From assembly GCA_913057775.1 (NCBI GenBank), contig CAJXOG010000003.1, positions 1-64,000 of the forward strand: a DNA stretch of 64,000 bases, read 5' to 3'. A program made the position numbers and the translations under genes. Source of the stretch: an uncultured Fodinibius sp. Its GTDB lineage: Bacteria > Bacteroidota > Rhodothermia > Balneolales > Balneolaceae. The notes beneath the pieces are model-generated. The model did not search any database. It had not been told where the DNA came from and saw only the letters and a program-made list of their open reading frames with translations. Positions 46,844 to 55,575 of the stretch are shown in pieces (within the stretch, counting starts at the first letter, position 1; each line of letters starts with the position of its first letter).

Positions 46844-48208
46844 TTAAGAAAATAACTTTTTGATCAGTCCAATAACGCCGGATTTTTGATCTTTCGGTGC
46901 ATCTCCCTTCTTTCCGCCGCTAAGCTTGTCATAGCTTGGACGTGGTAATTGAAGTTCGTCATCTTTCTTTTTACCACGACCATTGTTGCTGCCTCGTTTG
47001 GAGCGGTTATCGCGATTTCCGCCTCGAGATTTTTTCTTTTTCTGTTTTTTACGTTCTTCAAGCTTCTGCTTCACCTTGTCCGGAAGTGGTAATTCTTTGG
47101 GAGCTTGTCCCAGGCTGTTTTCCAGCTCGTTAATATCACTGCGATCCTGCTTGGAAACCAGTGATACAATGCGAGAAGCTGTGCCCGAACCAACTAAGCT
47201 GGCGCGATAGCGATATTCATTCGGATCGTTAGGCACATCATAGTTGATGACCTGAGTTACGCGATCCAGTCCCAGTTCTGCGGCCGGAATATCAGCTACC
47301 AACAAATATTGGACATCGCCATTGGTAAAGTTGGCAAATCGTTGTGATCGCTTATCATCCGAAAGCTTTCCGTGGAGGCTTGTGGCCTTCATATCATTTT
47401 TGCGCAGTGTTCGATACAGGCGATCCGTCCCGCGCTTTGAGGCTGTAAAAATAACACAGTTATCATGAGGTGTATTTTCAAGATGTGCCATCAGAGTAGT
47501 AATCTTCATGCGGTTAGGCACATAGATGTAGCCCTGTGTCAGATTTTGATCAACCTTTGGAGGCTCGGTCAACATGCCCGGCTTATCTTCAAAGCCGATG
47601 GCAATGGGATCTTCAGTATACTGCTTGGTAAGCTCTTTGACATTATCATCAACTTCTTTTGAATAGATGAGTGTCTGGTGATCACTGAGTACACGCTTTA
47701 AAATATTCTGGATTTTGTCCTGTAGATTCAGAGCCACCATTTCGTCAGCGGCATCGATAACCACTAATTCAACATGACGGAATATATATTTCAGATCCTG
47801 GCAAACATCCAGCAGTGGACCAGGATTGCCAACAATAACTTCTACCTCACTTTGGATAGCCTCCTTTTGTTCTTCGAGATCGGTATCCATGTCGATGGAA
47901 GCGCACCCAATTTGAGCATGATAACCCACAGCCCTAACGAGCTCATCAATTTCTTGAGACTCCTCGGGATTGGGAGTTAATACCAGTACTGAAGTACCGT
48001 CTTTGTCCTCTCTTTCATTGACCTGCTCAAGTGCTGGAATCACAAAAGAGGTGATTCTGCTGCTTCCCGGTTCGGCTTTTATAAGTGCATCATTACCTTC
48101 CAGTACAGCTGGGATTACTTTTTCCTGCAGTTCAGTAAGTTCAGTATAACCAATGTCTTGAAGCCCGCTCATGATATTGGGGCTCAATGTCAATTCTTCA
48201 AACTTCAA
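46844..48208 (-). CDS. DEAD-box helicase-like protein with degenerate ATPase motifs
   Basis: The 454-residue protein has the two-RecA layout of DEAD-box RNA helicases and a Lys/Arg-rich tail (about 365-430) that could bind RNA. The key motifs are all altered: motif I is AEPGSSRI (45-52) where AxTGSGKT is expected, motif II is DAAD (152-155) for DEAD, motif III is YSK (182-184) for SAT, and the Arg-finger motif VI HRIGRTGR is replaced by YRASLVGSG. Motif IV (IFTASKRGTDRLYRTLR) and part of motif V (GLD) persist. The coding frame is intact, so it is not a decayed gene but probably a non-catalytic RNA-binding or regulatory protein. A terminator follows. Confidence 0.85.
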   Translation of the reverse strand: MKFEELTLSPNIMSGLQDIGYTELTELQEKVIPAVLEGNDALIKAEPGSSRITSFVIPALEQVNEREDKDGTSVLVLTPNPEESQEIDELVRAVGYHAQIGCASIDMDTDLEEQKEAIQSEVEVIVGNPGPLLDVCQDLKYIFRHVELVVIDAADEMVALNLQDKIQNILKRVLSDHQTLIYSKEVDDNVKELTKQYTEDPIAIGFEDKPGMLTEPPKVDQNLTQGYIYVPNRMKITTLMAHLENTPHDNCVIFTASKRGTDRLYRTLRKNDMKATSLHGKLSDDKRSQRFANFTNGDVQYLLVADIPAAELGLDRVTQVINYDVPNDPNEYRYRASLVGSGTASRIVSLVSKQDRSDINELENSLGQAPKELPLPDKVKQKLEERKKQKKKKSRGGNRDNRSKRGSNNGRGKKKDDELQLPRPSYDKLSGGKKGDAPKDQKSGVIGLIKKLFS

Positions 48209-48297
48209 CGTGCTAACCTTTCATTTTATTAATGTTTGTTCTTCAGGCATTCGCTTCAAAACCAAGCGATGCGTATCAATAGCAGAATATACAAAAC

Positions 48298-49245
48298 TTA
48301 TGCCGTTTGCTCATCTGATTTCGTGGTTTGTTGATAGTCTTTCATAAATAACTGATCAATATGAAGTTCACGGCGGCTCTGCTTTATATAAACGAGTGAT
48401 CCCCCTAACATTATTGTCATTCCCAGCAATCCAAGAATACCCGCTTCGGGGCCAAAAGCGCCTCCGGTAAAAAAGTCAGCTCCGGATTGCTGTATTTGGA
48501 GAATAGAAAATTCGATATTTTTACCGCTAACGGTAAAGCCGAGAATACCTGCCATTACAAAATTCCAGCTGAAATGAAGCCCGACCGACAAGGCCAGACT
48601 TCCGGTCAGGACGTATGGAACAGCCAGGATAATACCCGCTAAAATAATATTGAATGTAGAGATAAATGAGGCATTGGGATTAAAAAAGTGCATAAACCCA
48701 AAGAGTGATGACGTAAGCAAAATAGCGATAATAAGGGCACCATTTAATCCGAAAGCGGGATATTTTAACCCCTCTGTAATATTGAGAAGCTGGTATCCCC
48801 GCGAGAGTAGCTCCTCATGGAACCCCACCATAAGCATAGCTATAAAGAAGCTGATTATCCCTGTAAAAAAGGGTGTTTCCAATTCCGTTTCCCAGCCGTA
48901 TTCAACAATAGTTATCCACCCCAACGACCATTGAATAATAAAAATAGTGCTAATAGAAATGGCAGCAATCAAGCATCCCGTAAAAAAATCTTTCAACCAT
49001 TCTTTGTTGAAATTGATTCCGTAATCAAAGAAAGAGCGTTTATCTAACAGTTTTGCTGCAAACCAGACACTAAGGATAATGCCCAAAAATTGAGGAATGG
49101 TGGTATATACCATTAGCGGATCAGCCAATATTTGCTGCACGCCCATTATACCAAAGCCGACAAACAGAAACATGAGGATGAATTGGATTAACAGTCGCCA
49201 TCCGGCTCTAAGGCGCTGTTCCTTGTCATTGATGAAGATATTCAT
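48298..49245 (-). CDS. CPBP-family intramembrane metalloprotease
   Basis: The 315-residue protein has about eight hydrophobic helices. The CPBP motifs are canonical: FHEELLSRGYQL contains EExxxR, FGFMHFFNPNASF supplies the second His motif, and SVGLHFSWNFVMAG the third. Such proteases act on prenylated or membrane substrates, or on bacteriocin-related peptides. It starts with MNIFINDKEQRLRAGWRLL, an amphipathic leader common in this family. Unlike the CPBP protein at 42868-43533, all catalytic-type residues are conserved. It is followed by the pseudo-helicase gene on the same strand. Confidence 0.9.
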   Translation of the reverse strand: MNIFINDKEQRLRAGWRLLIQFILMFLFVGFGIMGVQQILADPLMVYTTIPQFLGIILSVWFAAKLLDKRSFFDYGINFNKEWLKDFFTGCLIAAISISTIFIIQWSLGWITIVEYGWETELETPFFTGIISFFIAMLMVGFHEELLSRGYQLLNITEGLKYPAFGLNGALIIAILLTSSLFGFMHFFNPNASFISTFNIILAGIILAVPYVLTGSLALSVGLHFSWNFVMAGILGFTVSGKNIEFSILQIQQSGADFFTGGAFGPEAGILGLLGMTIMLGGSLVYIKQSRRELHIDQLFMKDYQQTTKSDEQTA

Positions 49246-49334
49246 GGAATAAGAAACATTAGCAGTTTTAATTCGGTTACCTTAGTATAAAGGCAACATA
49301 ATCTACATGAAAAGCTGAAAGAAATCATACATTT

Positions 49335-50009
49335 ATGAGTGATCGTTTTGTCTTGGAGACATCCAAACAAGAAGTAGAACAATTATTTGGAGTATCAACG
49401 GCACGGGATGATTTTTTTAAGCCGGACTATAATATCGCGCCCGGTTCGCTTATTCCGGTAGTTTATGAAGAGGAGGGAAGACGCAAAGTCTATACGTTTC
49501 GCTGGGGATTGATTCCGCCCGATGCCGAAGAAGAAATTGAAGGCAATGACAATTTTATTGTTCCCATTGAGGATCTCGAAGAGGATGAATGGTTGACTGA
49601 ATGTGTTGAGCAGCGTCGATGCTTGATCCCTGCGAACGGATTTTATAAATGGAAGTTTAGCGAAAAGAAAAGTACCCCCTTTTATATCAGGCTGCTCTCT
49701 AATCAGCTTACAGCCATTGCCGGAATATATTCCGTTTGGAAATCGTCAGCGGGCCGTGATGTTTATTCCTGCGCAATGCTTACGACTGAGGCCAATACTC
49801 TTATACAGCCGGTTGATGACCGTATGCCTATATTTGTTCATCCGGATCACTATGAAAAATGGTTTGCCGATGAGGAATTAAGTAAAGCGGAGTTGGATGA
49901 GGTGATGAATGGCTATGCTATGACCGACCTGACGGTCAATCGCGTGTCTGAAGATGTGAATAATCCTGAAAATAACGGCCCTGAGCTGATTCAGCCGATA
50001 CCCAAATAG
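49335..50009 (+). CDS. SRAP (YedK/HMCES-type) family protein lacking catalytic residues
   Basis: The 224-residue protein has the SRAP fold: YNIAPGSLIPVVYEEEG, FRWGLIPPDAEEE, QRRCLIPANGFYKWKF and ANTLIQPVDDRMPIFVHPDH. SRAP proteins form a thiazolidine link between the N-terminal Cys2 and abasic sites in single-stranded DNA. In E. coli YedK the key residues are Cys2, Asn75, Glu105 and His160. Here position 2 is Ser, the Glu105 equivalent is Lys105 and the His160 equivalent is Asp161. The crosslinking chemistry should be lost. The frame is intact and the protein ordered, so this looks like a conserved pseudoenzyme. It is monocistronic, divergent from the CPBP gene. Confidence 0.9.
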   Translation: MSDRFVLETSKQEVEQLFGVSTARDDFFKPDYNIAPGSLIPVVYEEEGRRKVYTFRWGLIPPDAEEEIEGNDNFIVPIEDLEEDEWLTECVEQRRCLIPANGFYKWKFSEKKSTPFYIRLLSNQLTAIAGIYSVWKSSAGRDVYSCAMLTTEANTLIQPVDDRMPIFVHPDHYEKWFADEELSKAELDEVMNGYAMTDLTVNRVSEDVNNPENNGPELIQPIPK

Positions 50010-50040
50010 GAACGATGAGTAATCCAACCGACTTGCTAAA

Positions 50041-50934
50041 TTAGTGTTCGCCTTCTTTATAAATTCGCATAGTGGGATAAGCTAAGTCGATATCATCGTG
50101 TTCATCAAATTTATCCAAGATATCTTCCCAGATATCCTGTCCCAAGCTGCGCCTTTTACGGGGATTGGAGAGGTGGCGAATCGTCAGATTAATACCGCTC
50201 TCGCGCACATCCGTATAGACCGTAGGCGTTAAGTAGCGGTAATGGATGAGATACGATTTTTTGGCGTGGCTCACCTGGTTTTGGGCTTCTTCCACATAAT
50301 TTTTTAAGTGCTTATCGGCAATTTCTTGAAGAATCTGCTTTGCTTTTTTCCAGTCACTTTCAAAAGTGACGAGCACCTGCAGTTCATTCCAGATAAATTC
50401 AAAATCGCTGGTGTAATTGGCCAGTGAATCATCAAAAACCAAATGGTTGGGTACATGGATAACACGGCCGGTGCTTTGGTCGGCATGGACCCAATTGCCG
50501 ATTTCCAACAGGGTGAATTTAAAAACCCGGACATCAATAACATCACCTTTGACATCGCCTACCTGGATGCGATCCCCAACGTCAAAAGGTTTACGCCAGA
50601 GCAAGAAAATCCATCCGGCAAAATCGGTAACCGGCCCTCTTAGTGCAATAGCTAAACCGGCAGAAAGTAATCCCAAAAAGGTGGCCAGCGATTGCAATCC
50701 TTCAAACCAGATGCGCCCAACAATTAAGAAGCCAAGGAAAACGGCGATATAGGTCAAATTTTTACGCCATTTATATTGGGCTTTTGCCTCAGGTAATTTT
50801 TTATTGATGATACGCAGGGCGATAAGGCGAACTAGCCAAATCACAAAGATGGCAATAATCGAAAGGATAAGCTGGTAGGTAATACCGGGAGAATTCTGGA
50901 TAAATTCTTGAACTCTATTTGGGAAATCTGGCAC
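50041..50934 (-). CDS. MscS-family mechanosensitive ion channel
   Basis: The 297-residue protein has an N-terminal helix (YQLILSIIAIFVIWLVRLIA) and two more hydrophobic helices, the last being the pore-lining TM3 with GLLSAGLAIALRGPVTDFAGW, a pattern of small residues typical of MscS. The MscS beta domain follows with KPFDVGDRIQVGDVKGDVIDV and VHVPNHLVFDDS. These channels release solutes on hypo-osmotic shock, which fits a saline lifestyle. The C-terminal soluble domain is slightly longer than the E. coli minimum. It converges on the SRAP gene with a 31-base gap. Confidence 0.92.
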   Translation of the reverse strand: MPDFPNRVQEFIQNSPGITYQLILSIIAIFVIWLVRLIALRIINKKLPEAKAQYKWRKNLTYIAVFLGFLIVGRIWFEGLQSLATFLGLLSAGLAIALRGPVTDFAGWIFLLWRKPFDVGDRIQVGDVKGDVIDVRVFKFTLLEIGNWVHADQSTGRVIHVPNHLVFDDSLANYTSDFEFIWNELQVLVTFESDWKKAKQILQEIADKHLKNYVEEAQNQVSHAKKSYLIHYRYLTPTVYTDVRESGINLTIRHLSNPRKRRSLGQDIWEDILDKFDEHDDIDLAYPTMRIYKEGEH

Positions 50935-51084
50935 GGCTAATTATTTAGGCAATGAAATATTTAATAATTCAAATAGTTAGTATAGCTGCATTAGGACTAA
51001 ATTTCTATTATATCTTCATTGGAAAGAAAAGGAATTTTGAATAACTTTACGGGTCTGAAAATCACCGTTATATAGATTATACTC

Positions 51085-51489
51085 ATGCTTTATACAATAA
51101 TACTTTCGATAATTACTCTTGTCAGTGTTCTATTGGTAATTGTAATTCTGTTGCAACCGGGTCAGGGACAAGGAATTTCCGGCGGTTTGGCAGGTGGCCA
51201 GGCCGGTGGACAGGGTCTTGGTGCTCGTCGCACAGCTGATCTGCTATCGAAATCAACAACGGTACTTGGAGCAGCATTGTTGGCGCTCAGCGTATTAGCG
51301 AATTTCGCTATTGATAGTGGGGGTACGACCGAAAGTGCAGTACAGCAAAGTGGCGTTGAAGCCCCGACCGAACAAACTGATGGCTTGGATGCATCGCAAA
51401 GTCCATCTGCAGTACCCGAACTGCCACAGAATCAAGGTGGTAACAACGGTGGTGGAGATAACAGAGGAAGTTCGGGAGATGATAACTAA
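51085..51489 (+). CDS. secG: Preprotein translocase subunit SecG
   Basis: SecG helps the SecYEG channel export proteins. The 134-residue protein has two helices (about 1-22 and 55-75) joined by the glycine-rich loop LLQPGQGQGISGGLAGG, then a long Gly/Asn-rich polar tail (about 85-134) that is common in Bacteroidota SecG but absent in E. coli. The family hallmark VILLQPGQGQG is clear. It is monocistronic, with a terminator downstream. Confidence 0.94.
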   Translation: MLYTIILSIITLVSVLLVIVILLQPGQGQGISGGLAGGQAGGQGLGARRTADLLSKSTTVLGAALLALSVLANFAIDSGGTTESAVQQSGVEAPTEQTDGLDASQSPSAVPELPQNQGGNNGGGDNRGSSGDDN

Positions 51490-51514
51490 CTCCTAAACGG
51501 ATTAAAGATTTTAC

Positions 51515-51545
51515 AGCCCGATTTCTGAACAGGAGGTCGGGCTTT
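51515..51545 (+). terminator. Probable terminator of secG
   Basis: AGCCCGA (51515-51521) pairs with TCGGGCT (51537-51543) with a 15-base loop, followed by TTT. The T tract is short, so it may be weak. Confidence 0.55.
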
Positions 51546-51546
51546 G

Positions 51547-52557
51547 CTATTGGCCGCTCATAATTTCAGATAGAAGCCGATGTGATTTAAGCCGTTGATC
51601 GTGATCGTAAACGTAGGTTGCAGTCATAATCTCATCGGCCTTGGTTTCTTCTACGAAATTGGAAAGGTCTTCCTTAACGGTTTCTTTACTACCCAAAAAG
51701 GTATATTTGAGCATCTGCTCTACCGCCATTCGCTCACGCAAATTCCAAACCGTATTCATATCGTCAACAGGCGGTGGCATGGGGTCACGATTGCCGGTAA
51801 TCACACCCATAAACATCTGCTTTAGTGATGTGGATAGATATTCCGCTTGCTCATCTGTATCGGCTACAATTGTATTAACGCAGGGCATCACGTAGGGTTC
51901 ATCCAGTTGTTCAGAGGGTTCAAATTTGTCGCGGTATACCTCCAGGGCAGCATTTAACTGTTGTGGAGAAAAGTGGCTGGCAAAGACGTAAGGTAATCCT
52001 AATGCAGCTGCAAGGTGAGCGCTGTCGGTACTTGATCCCAAAATCCACAGCGGTACTTCTGTTCCTTCCCCGGGAATAGCCCGGACATCGGCCGAGCTGT
52101 TATCTGCAGAAAAATACTGCTGCAGTTGTTTTACATTTTGAGGAAATTGACGCACCTGCTGCATCCGGTCGGGACGGATGGCCTGCGCGGTTTTTTGATC
52201 GGTGCCCGGCGCGCGACCCAGCCCCAGGTCAATGCGATCGGGATAAAGCGTAGCCAGCGTGCCATAGTGTTCGGCAATAACCAGCGGGGAGTGATTCGGC
52301 AGCATCACCCCGCCCGAGCCAATGCGCAGTGATTCGGTGGCTTCGGCTACATGGCCCAGCAGTACCGAAGTTGCCGAGCTGGCGATATTTTCCATGTTGT
52401 GATGTTCGGCCATCCAGAATCGGGTATAGCCCCAGTCTTCAACATGTTGGGCTAAGTCGCGGCTATTGTTGATGGCATCAGCGGGTGATTGTCCCTCAGT
52501 AATGACGGCTAAATCTAAAACAGAATATCTTATATCAGAAAGGGAGTTCTTATTCAT
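51547..52557 (-). CDS. LLM-class flavin-dependent oxidoreductase
   Basis: The 336-residue protein belongs to the luciferase-like monooxygenase fold (TIM barrel), of the MsnO8/YhbW type. It opens [21 protein letters not shown] and includes [41 protein letters not shown] and [11 protein letters not shown], which form the flavin and substrate pocket, then [20 protein letters not shown]. Its natural substrate is unknown. The gene stands between secG and the DUF3365 gene. Confidence 0.93.
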   Translation of the reverse strand: MNKNSLSDIRYSVLDLAVITEGQSPADAINNSRDLAQHVEDWGYTRFWMAEHHNMENIASSATSVLLGHVAEATESLRIGSGGVMLPNHSPLVIAEHYGTLATLYPDRIDLGLGRAPGTDQKTAQAIRPDRMQQVRQFPQNVKQLQQYFSADNSSADVRAIPGEGTEVPLWILGSSTDSAHLAAALGLPYVFASHFSPQQLNAALEVYRDKFEPSEQLDEPYVMPCVNTIVADTDEQAEYLSTSLKQMFMGVITGNRDPMPPPVDDMNTVWNLRERMAVEQMLKYTFLGSKETVKEDLSNFVEETKADEIMTATYVYDHDQRLKSHRLLSEIMSGQ

Positions 52558-52630
52558 GTATTACTTGGAAAACTTTTTTGAAATAATTTAGATCAAGAAA
52601 ATACTATTAAGGATAAAAGAGCTAACCTAT

Positions 52631-53257
52631 TTACTTCTTAAGTTGGTCAATTTTGGTAGAGTCAAAATGAGTGGTAGGAAAACGAACAGTCCAAACACCG
52701 CGTAAATCGCCCATCGAAAAACCGGTAGCCTGGTCATTGGGATATAACTCCTGAATCGTAGCAAGGTTTTCTTTGCTGATATCTTCATTGACCTTACCAT
52801 GACAGTTCAGGCAAAGTGAATTGGTTATGGTAATGGGGGCGTGAAAGGTAATCCTGTTTTCATCGGCATAGGTGACGGGTTGTAACTCTTTGCCAGTCTC
52901 CAACTTGTCGATATACTGTTTAATGGCCTCGGCTTCGAGCGAATCAGCGGTATTGTATGGATTGCGGGGTTTATGGCTGGCGCGGCGGATACTTACATTA
53001 TGATGATTTGAAAGTGAATCGGTAAGTGGTATGGCCTCCACATTACAGAATTGTAGGGCATATTCGACGCCGCCTTCTTTCATTGCATTTTTGAGGTTTG
53101 AACTTAGCGTTTGAAATGTGGCCTTCGCAATTTTTTGTCCCTCATTAACGACAGCCGTGGTATCATAGGAAATGTCATTACCCAGGTTCTGTTGTGATTC
53201 GGGCTGACAGCCGTACCCCAGTGCCAAAACAAATGCTATTAATATTCCATATCGCAT
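52631..53257 (-). CDS. DUF3365 haem-binding lipoprotein
   Basis: The 208-residue protein starts with a signal and lipobox ending GYGC (Cys17). It contains one CxxCH haem c site, C149-L-N-C152-H153-G, in a Tll0287-like/DUF3365 domain with ALQFCNVEAIPLTDSLS and RRASHKPRNPYNTADSLE. These proteins are periplasmic or membrane-anchored cytochrome-like sensors or redox factors. No cytochrome biogenesis genes are near. It is followed by the LLM-oxidoreductase gene on the same strand, but the 73-base gap does not prove co-transcription. Confidence 0.88.
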   Translation of the reverse strand: MRYGILIAFVLALGYGCQPESQQNLGNDISYDTTAVVNEGQKIAKATFQTLSSNLKNAMKEGGVEYALQFCNVEAIPLTDSLSNHHNVSIRRASHKPRNPYNTADSLEAEAIKQYIDKLETGKELQPVTYADENRITFHAPITITNSLCLNCHGKVNEDISKENLATIQELYPNDQATGFSMGDLRGVWTVRFPTTHFDSTKIDQLKK

Positions 53258-53314
53258 AATGAATAGTGGTTAGGTTATAAGGATATCAACTGCAATCTAA
53301 TAGATAAATAGCTG

Positions 53315-53917
53315 CTATTCTATATTAATAATTTGTCCGGTGATGAGTGTCTTGAGACTTTTTTCGTAGCCGTCAACAACGTGCTCCATTTTTGCGGGTG
53401 TATGGCCGGGAAAGAAGTCGCCGAGTGCATCGGCTGAATCCTCAACCAGTGCCGGACTTACGGCATTAATACGAAATCCTTTCTGTAGAAATTCTCCATA
53501 AGCGCCCGTTACAAATCCATTAACCGCGCCATTGATCGTGCTCAAAATGGTTCCCTGGGGAATGGGATCGTCAGAAAGAATTCCTGAGGTAAGTGTTACA
53601 CTACCGCCTTCATTGAGGTAATTCATGGCGGTGAGGGCAACGTTTATTTGTCCCATCATCTTGCTTTTAACGCCTTCCCCAAAATCCTCATTTGTAGAAT
53701 CGTACAAAGGTTTCACTGGTGCTGATCCTGCAGTGACAATAACGGCATCGACAGTTCCTATTTTTTCAAATAGTTTTTGAATGGCATCGGGATTGGTGAT
53801 ATCAACTTGTACGTCCCCGGAACTTCTACCGGCAATAATCACCTCGTTTTCGGATTCAAGTCGTTCTGCTACTTTTGATCCGATCGTTCCGGTTCCGCCT
53901 ATCAGTAAAATTTTCAT
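53315..53917 (-). CDS. Short-chain dehydrogenase/reductase
   Basis: The 200-residue protein has the Rossmann fold of the SDR superfamily. GGTGTIGSKVAERL is the nucleotide-binding glycine motif, VTAGSAP replaces NAG, and ILSTINGAVNGFVTGAYGEF covers the region where the Tyr-xxx-Lys pair usually sits, which is not clearly preserved. It is short, like the YwnB/NmrA-like or Bacteroidota short SDR proteins, and its substrate is unknown. It lies between mnmE and the DUF3365 gene with no tight operon spacing. Confidence 0.84.
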   Translation of the reverse strand: MKILLIGGTGTIGSKVAERLESENEVIIAGRSSGDVQVDITNPDAIQKLFEKIGTVDAVIVTAGSAPVKPLYDSTNEDFGEGVKSKMMGQINVALTAMNYLNEGGSVTLTSGILSDDPIPQGTILSTINGAVNGFVTGAYGEFLQKGFRINAVSPALVEDSADALGDFFPGHTPAKMEHVVDGYEKSLKTLITGQIINIE

Positions 53918-54061
53918 AATAACTTGTGATGTGGTTCAGGGTTTTTAGAATCTCTACTTTTAGGATGAGTATTTTAGGTTCCAAAGAAAAATACTTTCTA
54001 CTAATAAATGGGATAGGAAGTGTTTATAACATGATTTTAAGCCGGGTCTCATTTATGGCAG

Positions 54062-55474
54062 CTACTTGCCGATACAAAATCGCGAAAATATCGAATCCAG
54101 AATATCTTCGGTCGTAATTTCTCCGGTGATGGTGCCCAGATCTTTCAGTGCCGAACGCAGATCAATAGAAAGGAAATCACCGGTCATACCCTGATCGAGC
54201 GCTTTTAGGGCACTGCGCACATTTTCCTGTGCGTTTTGTAGCGCATCGCGGTGGCGGCTGGATGTGACCAGCAGGCTTGAAGAGTCGTACTCTTTATTTT
54301 CAAGTGCCCGCTGTTTCATCAGCTTTTTAAGCTCGTCGATCTTTTCACCCTCCAGTGCTGATATTTTTAGATCGTAGTCCATGCGCTCGTCCTCAACATT
54401 CAGGGCAATATCATTTTTGGTGCCTATAAGCACAAAAGGTGTGTCTCCCGCATTTTTTTGAAATCGGGCGATATCTTCGCGCTCTTCTTGGGTTAGCTCT
54501 TGTGACAGATCCTTCAGATAGACCGCCAGATCGGCTTTGTCGAAGGCCTCCTGTGATCGCTTAACGCCCTCGGCCTCAATGACATCATCAGTATCGCGGA
54601 GTCCGGCGGTATCGGTAAGCTTAAACCGAAGGCCGTCATAGCTCCAGTCCACATCAATGGTATCTCTTGTAGTGCCTGCAATATCAGTGACAATTGCACG
54701 CTCTTTACCCACCAAAGTATTTAGCAGGGTGGATTTGCCCGCATTGGGCAGTCCAATAAAAACGGTTCGTACGCCGTGTTTAACCAAGCGACCTGTTTCG
54801 TAGGTGGCCAGAAGATTATCAATTTCCTCATCCAGTTCTTTCAGGAGTCGCTCCAGTTCTTCTTTATCAGCAAATTCGACGTCCTCTTCTACAAAATCGA
54901 GCTCGAGTTCGACCATGGCTGTAGCGTCGATGATCTGCTGACGAAATTGTTTAATGTGTTCGCCGAGTTGCCCTTCGAGCTGCTGATGGGCCGCATCCAT
55001 GGCCTTTTGACTTTTAGCGTGAATAAGATCGGCAACAGCCTCGGCCTGACTGAGTTCCATTTTGCCGTTTAGAAAAGCACGCTGAGTAAATTCACCCGGC
55101 TCGGCAGAGCGGATACCAAGTCCTAGCATAGCTTCTAAAACAGCTTGGGTTACAAGCACACCGCCGTGACACGAAATCTCTACTGTTTCTTCCCCGGTGT
55201 ACGATTTTGGAGCGTGAAACAGCGTAGCCAATACTTCATCTACAACGTTGTCATCTTGATCGATAATCTTACCGAAATGAACCGTATGAGAATCCTTTTT
55301 GGTGAGATCCTCTCCACGAAAGGCTTCGTTAACTTTGGCAATAGCATTTCTTCCCGATACACGAATAACGGCGATGCCTCCTTCACCTACAGGGGTGGCA
55401 ATAGCTGCAATTGGTTTTTTCTGGTTGATTTCTTGCTCTTTTTCTGTATCGGGAGTGGCTTGTTGTTTTGTCAT
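54062..55474 (-). CDS. mnmE: tRNA modification GTPase MnmE
   Basis: MnmE, together with MnmG, adds the carboxymethylaminomethyl group to U34 of several tRNAs. The 470-residue protein has the N-terminal tetrahydrofolate-binding domain (IAAIATPVGEGGIAVIRVSG), helical domains, and a G domain with GLPNAGKSTLLNTL (G1), IAGTTRD (G2), LTDTAGLRDTDD (G3) and TKND (G4). It ends with SRFCIGK, the conserved C-terminal Cys motif needed for modification. Length and order are normal. The gene stands alone, with the POT transporter gene and its terminator upstream. Confidence 0.96.
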   Translation of the reverse strand: MTKQQATPDTEKEQEINQKKPIAAIATPVGEGGIAVIRVSGRNAIAKVNEAFRGEDLTKKDSHTVHFGKIIDQDDNVVDEVLATLFHAPKSYTGEETVEISCHGGVLVTQAVLEAMLGLGIRSAEPGEFTQRAFLNGKMELSQAEAVADLIHAKSQKAMDAAHQQLEGQLGEHIKQFRQQIIDATAMVELELDFVEEDVEFADKEELERLLKELDEEIDNLLATYETGRLVKHGVRTVFIGLPNAGKSTLLNTLVGKERAIVTDIAGTTRDTIDVDWSYDGLRFKLTDTAGLRDTDDVIEAEGVKRSQEAFDKADLAVYLKDLSQELTQEEREDIARFQKNAGDTPFVLIGTKNDIALNVEDERMDYDLKISALEGEKIDELKKLMKQRALENKEYDSSSLLVTSSRHRDALQNAQENVRSALKALDQGMTGDFLSIDLRSALKDLGTITGEITTEDILDSIFSRFCIGK

Positions 55475-55512
55475 AGCAATGAATATAAGGGCTTTTGTGC
55501 CTTATATCATGC

Positions 55513-55553
55513 AAATAAAAAACCCTGTCAAAGAACAGTACTCTGACAGGGTT
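55513..55553 (-). terminator. Terminator of the POT transporter gene
   Basis: AACCCTGTCA (55521-55530) pairs with TGACAGGGTT (55544-55553). The minus-strand transcript runs into a T-rich tract after the hairpin, just past the transporter stop codon. Confidence 0.85.
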
Positions 55554-55575
55554 ATGGGAAAAATATTCTAAATTA

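Noticed and set aside
46844..48208. Decaying pseudogene of a DEAD-box helicase
   Set aside because: The frame is intact over 454 codons with ordered motifs IV and V, a terminator and no stop or frameshift, which fits a functional protein better.
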